Source: Phyllobacteriaceae bacterium UBA1059 | GTDB lineage: Bacteria > Pseudomonadota > Alphaproteobacteria > Rhizobiales > Rhizobiaceae | DNA length: 9,272 nt | Assembly (NCBI GenBank): GCA_002316345.1 | Contig: DCDI01000201.1 | Location: 1 to 9,272, forward strand | Direction: 5' to 3' | Shown here: piece by piece, positions 1 to 4,444 of the stretch | How positions within the stretch are numbered: the stretch's first letter is position 1 | How the letters are laid out: every line of letters begins with the position of its first letter | The notes under the pieces: model-generated | Told to the model about the DNA's origin: nothing | The model's input: only the letters and a program-made list of their open reading frames with translations | Database searches by the model: none | Position numbers and translations under genes: made by a program

Positions 1-483
1 GAGGGGCTCGATTTCCTGGCGGAGGGCGTCATCGTCGCCCCGACAGCCGCCAAGCCTTTTGCCTGCCGTTACGCGCTCCGCTTCGACAGCGCGTGGCATA
101 CGCAATCTCTCAGCGTCGCGGTGATCGGTGAGGAACGGTCACTGTTGCTGGTCATGGATGCAAAGGGAAGGTGGCTCAGCAACTCCGTGCCTGTACTGGA
201 GCTCGATTATGCCCTGGCGCCTGATCTCTCCGCATCGGCCCTGACCAACACGCTTGCCATACGCCGCTTGAACTTGGCGGAGGGTAAGAGCGCCAATATA
301 GAAACGGCCTATGTGGATCTGCCTGACATGGCCGTTTCCGCAGACCCGCAGCGTTACACCTGCCTCAAGAAGGGGAGCCTCTACCTCTACCAGTCGCGCG
401 ACAGCGACTTTCAAAGCGAGATCGAGGTCGATGCCGATGGCTTCGTGGTGACCTATCCTGGTCTTTTTCGTCGTTTGATCTGA
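1..483 (+). CDS. Putative glycolipid-binding protein (DUF1089-type), 3' part
   Basis: The reading frame is open from the window edge to TGA at 481-483, giving 160 visible residues; the start lies outside the window. The sequence follows the pattern I recall for the putative glycolipid-binding family (PF06475/DUF1089): a Tyr/Trp-rich beta region (YALRFDSAWHT, visible residues 24-34), the signature TNTLAIRRL (82-90), QRYT (117-120), and a C-terminal block VDADGFVVTYPGLFRR (143-158). Family members are usually about 185-190 residues, so roughly 25 N-terminal residues are missing. The solved Pseudomonas member has a fold compared to the lipoprotein carriers LolA/LolB, which is the origin of the lipid-binding name; no substrate is established. 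The usual Pro in TNTLPIRRL is Ala here. It has no functional link to the ribosomal/RNA polymerase genes downstream and is separated from them by a tRNA gene. Family assignment is fairly sure; function is not. Confidence 0.75.
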   Translation, partial: EGLDFLAEGVIVAPTAAKPFACRYALRFDSAWHTQSLSVAVIGEERSLLLVMDAKGRWLSNSVPVLELDYALAPDLSASALTNTLAIRRLNLAEGKSANIETAYVDLPDMAVSADPQRYTCLKKGSLYLYQSRDSDFQSEIEVDADGFVVTYPGLFRRLI

Positions 484-555
484 GCGGAAAGCGACTTCGC
501 TCTTTACAGACGGGCGCGACATCCGTAGGAAGCGGGCCGGCGCTTCGACGCCCTT

Positions 556-631
<76 letters not shown>

Positions 632-663
632 CGCTTTTCCCCTTGTTTCCCTTAAACCAGCCC

Positions 664-692
664 TTGCGCCGATCTAGAATCGGTTTTATATC
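664..692 (+). promoter_or_regulatory. Candidate sigma-70 promoter for secE-nusG
   Basis: TTGCGC (664-669) and TATATC (687-692) are separated by 17 nt, a fair match to rhizobial housekeeping promoters (CTTGAC and CTATAT). Transcription would start near 699, giving a secE leader of about 185 nt. The -10 element is the most AT-rich point between the tRNA and secE. This is a pattern match only, and read-through from the tRNA promoter is an alternative. Confidence 0.3.
669..687 (+). terminator. Weak intrinsic terminator candidate after tRNA-Trp
   Basis: CCGAT (669-673) pairs with ATCGG (679-683) around a five-base loop, followed directly by TTTT at 684-687 and then ATAT. The stem is only 5 bp, so termination would be partial. 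It lies 37 nt beyond the tRNA 3' end, inside the spacer of the candidate promoter at 664-692. Confidence 0.35.
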
Positions 693-703
693 AACCGTTG
701 CGC

Positions 704-842
704 GGCGCGTGGGACTCGAGAAACCGAGTTCAACGCGCCCGAACTGCATGGGCGAATGCCTGCATGTGATTCGGGCCGTGCATTGCCGAATACGGGGCGT
801 GTTCGGCGTCGGAATTCTTCAAGCATGCGACAACAGGCATGC
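704..842 (+). promoter_or_regulatory. Structured 5' leader of secE-nusG
   Basis: Three hairpins lie in a row. 704-739: 7 bp, a G-A mismatch, then 7 bp, with a six-base loop. 785-807: 10 bp including one G-U, with a GGG loop. 823-842: GCATGC on both sides of an eight-base loop. CCGAAT at 786-791 can instead pair with ATTCGG at 769-774, which would break the middle hairpin. None is followed by a T-run, so they are not ordinary terminators. I do not recognise a named riboswitch here. Confidence 0.4.
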
Positions 843-883
843 AGCAAACTGGTTCCCACGGGAACGCGAAAATTGAGCGGCAG

Positions 884-1087
884 ATGGCGTCCAGAACTTC
901 AAATCCATTCACGTTCCTGCAGCAGGTGCGGCAGGAGACAGCGAAGGTCACTTGGCCTTCCCGGCGCGAGACGATGATCTCGACGCTCATGGTTTTGGTT
1001 TTCGCCTTTATCGCCTGCCTGTTCTTTTTCGTAGCCGACTTCGCGATGGGTTACACCATCGAGCTGATCCTCGGCCTCGGACGCTAA
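884..1087 (+). CDS. secE: Preprotein translocase subunit SecE
   Basis: SecE is the small essential subunit of the SecYEG channel in the inner membrane; it clamps the two halves of SecY. The product is 67 residues, the short single-helix form typical of alphaproteobacteria (E. coli SecE has three helices). Visible parts are the conserved amphipathic segment with QVRQETAKVTWPSRRE (residues 14-29), containing the family's KVTWPSRxE core, then one transmembrane helix at about 33-53. I chose ATG 884 (MASRTSNPF) because rhizobial SecE proteins begin this way; an in-frame ATG at 839 would add 15 residues with no family similarity. The Shine-Dalgarno is weak (GAGCGG just upstream), so translation may be modest. 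It is followed after 25 bp by nusG, the near-universal secE-nusG pair. Confidence 0.95.
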   Translation: MASRTSNPFTFLQQVRQETAKVTWPSRRETMISTLMVLVFAFIACLFFFVADFAMGYTIELILGLGR

Positions 1088-1112
1088 CGGCCACAAACGG
1101 AGAGCATCTCAG

Positions 1113-1640
1113 ATGACCGCACGGTGGTATATCGTCCATGCCTATTCGAACTTCGAAAAGAAGGTCGCTGAGGACATTGAGCTGAAGGCCAAGCAGAAGG
1201 GCCTGTCGGAGCATATCGAGCAGATTGTCGTGCCGACCGAAAAGGTCACCGAGGTCCGTCGCGGTCGCAAGGTCGATGCAGAGCGCAAGTTCTTCCCGGG
1301 CTATGTCCTGGTGCGCGCCAACCTGTCGGATGCTGTGTTCTCGCTGATCAAGAACACGCCCAAGGTGACGGGCTTTCTTGGCGACTCTAAGCCTGTGCCG
1401 ATCACGGACAAAGAAGCCGATCGCATCATGCACCAGGTGCAGGAAGGTGTTGAGCGTCCGAAGCCTTCGGTAACGTTCGAGTTCGGCGAAGAAGTCAGCG
1501 TTTCCGACGGTCCGTTCGCCTCCTTCAAGGGCTTCGTCCAGGAAGTGGACGAAGAGCGTTCGCGCCTCAAGGTCGAAGTGTCCATCTTCGGACGCGCCGT
1601 GCCGGTGGATCTCGAATTCGGTCAGGTCGAGAAAGTCTGA
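1113..1640 (+). CDS. nusG: Transcription termination/antitermination factor NusG
   Basis: NusG binds the RNA polymerase clamp through its N-terminal domain and contacts ribosomal S10 (NusE) or Rho through its C-terminal domain, linking transcription to translation and to Rho termination. The product has 175 residues, close to the usual size. The NGN domain covers about residues 1-115, with WYIVHAYSNFEKKV at 5-18 and the conserved RKFFPGYVLV at 58-67. The KOW domain covers about 122-175, with VSDGPFASFKGFVQEVD at 130-146 and SIFGRAVPVDLEF at 157-169. Phe159 corresponds to the E. coli Phe165 that contacts S10. The Shine-Dalgarno GGAGAG at 1099-1104 lies 8 nt before the ATG. It is cotranscribed with secE and probably, at least in part, with rplK after a 151-bp hairpin-rich gap. 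Confidence 0.97.
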   Translation: MTARWYIVHAYSNFEKKVAEDIELKAKQKGLSEHIEQIVVPTEKVTEVRRGRKVDAERKFFPGYVLVRANLSDAVFSLIKNTPKVTGFLGDSKPVPITDKEADRIMHQVQEGVERPKPSVTFEFGEEVSVSDGPFASFKGFVQEVDEERSRLKVEVSIFGRAVPVDLEFGQVEKV

Positions 1641-1646
1641 TCGTTT

Positions 1647-1691
1647 CGCGCGGACCCAGAGGTCCGTGTGTAAGCAGGAGGGTTCTCCTGC
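1647..1691 (+). promoter_or_regulatory. Tandem hairpins in the nusG-rplK gap
   Basis: Hairpin A runs from 1647 to 1670: 10 bp including two G-U pairs, loop CAGA, core CGGACC/GGTCCG at 1651-1656/1661-1666. Hairpin B follows after three bases at 1674-1691: a perfect 7-bp stem GCAGGAG/CTCCTGC with loop GGTT. Neither has a T-run after it, so I do not call an intrinsic terminator. They could be an RNA processing or 3'-end stabilising site separating secE-nusG from the rplKA leader. Confidence 0.45.
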
Positions 1692-1698
1692 AAAGGCC

Positions 1699-1745
1699 GG
1701 TGGGAGGAACGAGCGGCTTTAGCCGGTCGCATCAACCACACCACC
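1699..1745 (+). promoter_or_regulatory. Candidate L1-binding autoregulatory leader of rplKA
   Basis: GGTGGGAGG at 1699-1707 is identical to the 5' strand of 23S rRNA helix 76 as I remember it from E. coli, and CCACC at 1741-1745 can close the same GGTGG/CCACC stem (5 bp: 1699-1703 with 1741-1745). Inside it an apical hairpin forms at 1710-1729: CGA/TCG, a G-G mismatch, CGGC/GCCG, loop TTTA. A helix, an asymmetric internal loop rich in G and A, and a second helix is the architecture of L1 sites in rRNA and in L11-operon mRNA. L1, the product of rplA downstream, is known to repress its own operon by binding such a mimic. A further hairpin (GCCGG 1757-1761 with CCGGC 1769-1773) lies just before the rplK Shine-Dalgarno. 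Confidence 0.7.
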
Positions 1746-1791
1746 GCACTGCAACCGCCGGCATCAGTCCGGCATAAAGAAGGCAGAGTAT

Positions 1792-2220
1792 ATGGCTAAG
1801 AAGATTGCAGGCCAGCTCAAGCTCCAGGTCAAGGCAGCGTCGGCAACCCCGTCGCCTCCGATCGGCCCGGCTCTTGGTCAGCGCGGCATCAACATCATGG
1901 AGTTCTGCAAGGCGTTCAACGCGCAGACCCAGGAGATGGAGAAGGGTTCGCCCGTCCCCGTCGTGATCACCTATTATCAGGACAAGTCGTTCACCTTCGT
2001 CATGAAGACGCCGCCGGTGTCTTACTTCCTGAAGAAGGCCGCCAAGATCGAAGCCGGCTCCAAGCTGCCGGGCAAGACCGGTGCTGGCCGTATCACGCAG
2101 GCTCAGGTTCGTGAGATCGCGGAAGCGAAGCTCAAGGATCTGAACGCAAACGACGTCGATGCAGCGATGCGCATGGTTGAGGGCTCGGCCCGCTCCATGG
2201 GCCTGGAAGTGGTGGGCTGA
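1792..2220 (+). CDS. rplK: 50S ribosomal protein L11
   Basis: L11 binds 23S rRNA helices 43-44 in the GTPase-associated centre with L10, and is needed for factor-dependent GTP hydrolysis and for stringent-response sensing by RelA-type enzymes. The product has 142 residues, the standard length. The N-terminal domain (about 1-70) carries PSPPIGPALGQRGINIMEF at 20-38; Pro22, Pro23 and Pro26 lie in the proline-rich helix where thiopeptide antibiotics bind. The C-terminal rRNA-binding domain (about 75-142) ends with the family signature RMVEGSARSMGLEV at 127-140. The start is ATG 1792 with GAAGG at 1779-1783, 8 nt upstream; the MAKKIAGQLKLQV N-terminus is typical. rplA starts 4 nt after the stop. 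Upstream is the candidate L1 repression site. Confidence 0.98.
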   Translation: MAKKIAGQLKLQVKAASATPSPPIGPALGQRGINIMEFCKAFNAQTQEMEKGSPVPVVITYYQDKSFTFVMKTPPVSYFLKKAAKIEAGSKLPGKTGAGRITQAQVREIAEAKLKDLNANDVDAAMRMVEGSARSMGLEVVG

Positions 2221-2224
2221 GATC

Positions 2225-2929
2225 ATGGCTAAGAAGGCTGGAAAGCGCATCACGCTCGCTCGTAAGGGCATTGATGTCGACAAGAACTACGATCTCGCCG
2301 AGGCTGTGAAGCTGCTCAAGGAGCGCGCCACCGCCAAGTTCGATGAGACCATCGAAGTCGCCATGAACCTCGGCGTTGATCCTCGCCATGCTGACCAGAT
2401 GGTCCGCGGCGTGGTGAACCTGCCGAACGGCACGGGTCGTACGGTTCGCGTTGCCGTGTTTGCACGTGGTGACAAGGCTGATGAAGCCCGCGCCGCCGGT
2501 GCCGACATCGTTGGTGCGGAAGATCTGGTTGAAACCGTCCAGAAGGGCGAGATCGACTTCGATCGCTGCATTGCTACCCCGGACATGATGCCGCTGGTCG
2601 GTCGCCTCGGTAAGGTTCTCGGCCCGCGCGGCATGATGCCGAACCCGAAGGTCGGCACCGTGACCGTCGACGTCGCTGGCGCCGTCAAGGCGTCCAAGGG
2701 CGGCGCTGTCGAGTTCCGCGTTGAAAAGGCCGGCATCATTCATGCTGGTGTTGGCAAGGCGTCCTTCGAGTCGACCGCTCTGGTGGAAAACATCCGCGCT
2801 TTCGCTGACGCGGTTGTTCGCGCCAAGCCGGCCGGCGCCAAGGGTGTTTACGTTCAGAAGATCGCGCTGACCTCGACCATGGGCCCAGGCCTGAAGGTCG
2901 ACTTTTCGACCCTGAACCCGGCTTCCTAA
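2225..2929 (+). CDS. rplA: 50S ribosomal protein L1
   Basis: L1 forms the mobile stalk at the ribosomal E site, helping to move deacylated tRNA out, and also represses translation of the rplKA mRNA. The product has 234 residues, the normal size. Domain I is formed by both termini and carries residues matching the known RNA contacts: Phe39, Thr42, and the Thr218-Met219-Gly220 triad. Domain II is in the middle, with the signature LGKVLGPRGMMPNPKVG at 128-144. I chose ATG 2225 (MAKKAGKRITLARKG) by family similarity; the longer in-frame start at 2159 would add 22 unrelated residues inside rplK. The only Shine-Dalgarno candidate is GGTGGG inside the rplK 3' end, and the gap is 4 nt, so translation is probably coupled to rplK. 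A 360-bp gap follows before rplJ. Confidence 0.97.
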   Translation: MAKKAGKRITLARKGIDVDKNYDLAEAVKLLKERATAKFDETIEVAMNLGVDPRHADQMVRGVVNLPNGTGRTVRVAVFARGDKADEARAAGADIVGAEDLVETVQKGEIDFDRCIATPDMMPLVGRLGKVLGPRGMMPNPKVGTVTVDVAGAVKASKGGAVEFRVEKAGIIHAGVGKASFESTALVENIRAFADAVVRAKPAGAKGVYVQKIALTSTMGPGLKVDFSTLNPAS

Positions 2930-2944
2930 GGGAAGCAACGGCTG

Positions 2945-3013
2945 GCCCGGAAGGCTGGCCTACCAATTCCGGGCGCTTCGGCGTCCGGATATGCGGACCA
3001 GAAATGATCCGCA
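2945..3013 (+). promoter_or_regulatory. Competing hairpins after rplA
   Basis: GCCCGGAA at 2945-2952 can pair perfectly with TTCCGGGC at 2967-2974. The overlapping segment 2968-2989 can instead form a 9-bp hairpin with a C(UUCG)G tetraloop (loop 2977-2980, one G-U pair). A third hairpin, TGCGGA 2992-2997 with TCCGCA 3008-3013, follows. The first two cannot form together. No T-run follows, so simple Rho-independent termination is unlikely; mRNA processing or 3'-end protection of rplKA is plausible. Confidence 0.4.
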
Positions 3014-3015
3014 AT

Positions 3016-3082
3016 CCTGTCCGAGACTGCAGGCGGTTCCAGAACGAGCTGGACCTTAATCGCAAAGCCTGCATGAGACGGG
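3016..3082 (+). ncRNA. Ribosomal protein L10 leader with kink-turn (cis-regulatory RNA)
   Basis: A closed structure with a canonical kink-turn can be drawn. The outer C stem is 3016-3021 with 3077-3082 (6 bp, one U-G pair). The three-base bulge is CGA (3022-3024). The tandem sheared pairs are G3025-A3076 and A3026-G3075, followed by a C3027-U3074 mismatch. The second stem is TGCAGGC 3028-3034 with GCCTGCA 3067-3073. An inner hairpin, 3035-3042 with 3049-3055 and a bulged T3037, sits on top, and an 11-base unpaired strand (3056-3066) lies on the 3' side. L10(L12)4 is known to bind a kink-turn-containing leader upstream of rplJ and repress rplJL translation. Position, about 210 nt before rplJ, and shape agree with that class (L10_leader in Rfam). 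The structure was derived by hand, not scored against a model. Confidence 0.75.
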
Positions 3083-3097
3083 TGAGGGCTGATTTCT

Positions 3098-3143
3098 CGA
3101 TGCTTCGGCATCGTGCTGTCGGTTCGAACCGTGAGTGCCTTTT
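3098..3143 (+). promoter_or_regulatory. UUCG hairpin, palindrome and T4 in the rplJ leader
   Basis: CGATGC/GCATCG (3098-3103/3108-3113) closes a TTCG loop. The perfect palindrome CGGTTCGAACCG follows at 3120-3131, then TGCC and TTTT at 3140-3143. GGCA at 3107-3110, which overlaps the first hairpin, can pair with TGCC at 3136-3139 just before the T4, so an attenuator-like choice is conceivable. The alternative stem is only 4 bp with a mostly open interior, so this is tentative. The rest of the leader (3144-3268) shows nothing I can identify, and no clear promoter. Confidence 0.3.
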
Positions 3144-3268
3144 GTCTGCGTGCTGTTCGGCAACGAGCAGCATGGCGAAAGGGGACAGGATCCTCGAACG
3201 CCGACCGGATGGTCTTTCAGATCGCCCGCCGGCAAAAGGCAACCGGCAGACTGCTTCGCAAGAAGTGG

Positions 3269-3291
3269 ACTGCCAACTGGAGATAGGCAGT
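3269..3291 (+). promoter_or_regulatory. Ribosome binding site hairpin at the rplJ start
   Basis: ACTGCC (3269-3274) pairs with GGCAGT (3286-3291), whose last two bases are the first two bases of the GTG start codon. The Shine-Dalgarno GGAG (3279-3282) sits in the 11-base loop, 7 nt from the start. The Shine-Dalgarno would be exposed while the start codon is partly held in the stem, a layout suited to translational control by the L10 leader. Confidence 0.45.
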
Positions 3292-3808
3292 GGATAGAGC
3301 GGAAAAACGCGAATTCGTCACGGGCCTGAACGACGTGTTCAAAAGCACGGGTTCTGTGGTCGTGGCCCACTATGCCGGTCTGACTGTGGCGCAAATGAAT
3401 GATCTTCGTACGAAGATGCGCGCTGCAGGCGGTACCGTCAAAGTCGCGAAGAACCGCCTCGCCGTTATCGCTCTTCAGGGTACGGACTCCGAGGAGATGA
3501 ACGCGCTGTTCAAGGGACAGACGCTCATCGCTTACTCGGACGATCCGGTTGCGGCTCCCAAGGTTGCATCCGATTTCGCCAAGACGAATGACAAGCTCGT
3601 CATTCTCGGCGGCGCAATGGGTGCCACGGCGTTGAACGCCGAGGGTGTCAAGTCTCTGGCAACCATGCCGTCGCTCGATGAACTTCGTGCGAAGATCGTT
3701 GGCATGATCCAGACCCCCGCGACCCGTATCGCCGCAGTCGTCAACGCACCGGCGGGCAATCTCGCCCGCGTGTTTGGCGCCTATGCCCGGAAGGACGAGG
3801 CGGCCTGA
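3290..3808 (+). CDS. rplJ: 50S ribosomal protein L10
   Basis: L10 anchors the ribosomal stalk: its N-terminal domain binds 23S rRNA next to L11 and its C-terminal helix carries L7/L12 dimers. The product has 172 residues, the usual rhizobial size. The N-terminal domain spans about 1-130 with SVVVAHYAGLTVAQMNDLR (22-40) and VKVAKNRLA (50-58). The C-terminal helix (about 137-172, MIQTPATRIAAVVNAPAGNLARVFGAYA region) is the L12-binding segment. I chose the GTG start at 3290 because MDRAEKREFVTGLN matches the N-terminus of rhizobial L10 and GGAG lies 7 nt upstream. The L10(L12)4 complex is expected to repress translation through the kink-turn leader at 3016-3082. The stop codon lies in the loop of a strong hairpin (3796-3820), 57 bp before rplL. 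Confidence 0.97.
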   Translation: MDRAEKREFVTGLNDVFKSTGSVVVAHYAGLTVAQMNDLRTKMRAAGGTVKVAKNRLAVIALQGTDSEEMNALFKGQTLIAYSDDPVAAPKVASDFAKTNDKLVILGGAMGATALNAEGVKSLATMPSLDELRAKIVGMIQTPATRIAAVVNAPAGNLARVFGAYARKDEAA

Positions 3809-3820
3809 GGCCGTTCCTCG
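3796..3820 (+). promoter_or_regulatory. Hairpin with the rplJ stop codon in its loop
   Basis: CGGCC (3801-3805) and GGCCG (3809-3813) pair around a loop that is exactly the TGA stop of rplJ (3806-3808). After a two-base bulge (TT, 3814-3815) the stem continues with CGAGG 3796-3800 and CCTCG 3816-3820, for 10 bp in total. There is no T-run, so a terminator is unlikely. A role in mRNA stability, or in the higher output of rplL than rplJ, is possible but inferred. Confidence 0.4.
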
Positions 3821-3865
3821 CAATCAACAGAACACGTTTCGAACCAACCATAAGGAACTAGTAAC

Positions 3866-4243
3866 ATGGCTGATCTCGCAAAGATCGTTGACGACCTGTC
3901 GGCCCTGACCGTCCTCGAGGCGGCTGAGCTGTCGAAGCTGCTGGAAGAGAAGTGGGGCGTTTCCGCTGCTGCTCCGGTCGCTGTTGCTGCTGCTGGCGGC
4001 GCTGCTGCTCCGGCCGAAGCTGCTGAAGAGAAGACCGAGTTCGACGTCGTCCTCACGGATGCCGGCGCACAGAAGATCAACGTCATTAAGGAAGTGCGTG
4101 CGATCACCGGTCTCGGCCTGAAGGAAGCCAAGGACCTGGTCGAAGGCGCGCCGAAGGTTGTCAAGGAAGCCGTTTCCAAGGCTGACGCTGACAAGCTCAA
4201 GGCTCAGCTGGAAGGCGCAGGCGCCAAGGTTGAACTGAAGTAA
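3866..4243 (+). CDS. rplL: 50S ribosomal protein L7/L12
   Basis: L7/L12 is the multicopy stalk protein that recruits EF-Tu, EF-G, IF2 and RF3 and stimulates their GTP hydrolysis. The product has 125 residues, normal for the family. The N-terminal dimerisation helices occupy about 1-30 (LAKIVDDLSALTVLEAAELSKLLEEKW). An Ala/Pro-rich flexible hinge runs from about 34 to 54. The globular C-terminal factor-binding domain runs from about 56 to 125, with KTEFDVVL (56-63) and KINVIKEVRAITGLGLKEAK (70-89), the helix pair that contacts the factors. The Shine-Dalgarno AAGGAA (3852-3857) is strong and 8 nt from the ATG, fitting the need for several L12 copies per L10. It is cotranscribed with rplJ and is a partner in the L10(L12)4 repressor complex. 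Confidence 0.98.
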   Translation: MADLAKIVDDLSALTVLEAAELSKLLEEKWGVSAAAPVAVAAAGGAAAPAEAAEEKTEFDVVLTDAGAQKINVIKEVRAITGLGLKEAKDLVEGAPKVVKEAVSKADADKLKAQLEGAGAKVELK

Positions 4244-4247
4244 GCGT

Positions 4248-4411
4248 TTCGTCGCCTGTTTCCGGCGGGTGGTTCAACCATCCGCCGGTTGCGACGAAGG
4301 AAAGATGGGAAACCTTTTTCCTGAGGGCCGCAGCGGGGCTTTTAGGAAATGGGTTTCTGCCCGTTTCAGAGATAGGCCGGAGCGATCCGGCACCCCGGCA
4401 GCAATGCCGGG
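4248..4411 (+). promoter_or_regulatory. Hairpin-rich rplL-rpoB attenuator/processing region
   Basis: The 201-bp gap holds five hairpins. H1, 4248-4298: an 8-bp outer stem (TTCGTCGC/GCGACGAA), an internal loop, then 12 bp (CCGGCGG/CCGCCGG core) with a three-base loop. H2, 4298-4322: about 10 bp with one bulged T and a GAAA tetraloop. H3, 4346-4367: 8 bp (GAAA-T-GGG with CCC-G-TTTC). H4, 4376-4391: GCCGGA/TCCGGC with a GCGA tetraloop. H5, 4394-4411: CCCGGCA/TGCCGGG with a GCAA tetraloop. A GC-rich imperfect stem followed by TTTT lies at 4327-4343. In E. coli the same gap carries a partial terminator and an RNase III site that lower rpoB output relative to rplL; the same role is inferred here. 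The rpoB Shine-Dalgarno AAGGAG (4434-4439) follows in unpaired sequence. Confidence 0.6.
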
Positions 4412-4444
4412 CGAGGTAAGCCAGTAAGGCAGCAAGGAGCGACG

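Noticed and set aside
745..842. Four GCATG copies (near 745, 761, 823 and 837) as a regulator-binding repeat
   Set aside because: Spacing is irregular, the last two are explained as the arms of one hairpin, and no known regulator fits.
839..883. An upstream in-frame ATG as the secE start
   Set aside because: It would add 15 residues not found in related SecE proteins, and the upstream GCATGC is part of a hairpin.
2132..2938. A 268-codon minus-strand open frame opposite rplA
   Set aside because: Shadow of the L1 gene, with no recognisable domain and no ribosome binding context.
3004..3297. A 97-codon plus-strand open frame in the rplJ leader
   Set aside because: It covers the kink-turn and UUCG hairpins, lacks a Shine-Dalgarno and resembles no known leader peptide, so the RNA structures explain the region better.
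3056..3823. A 255-codon minus-strand open frame opposite rplJ and its leader
   Set aside because: Mostly antisense to rplJ and the L10 leader; the composition is not protein-like and there is no family match.
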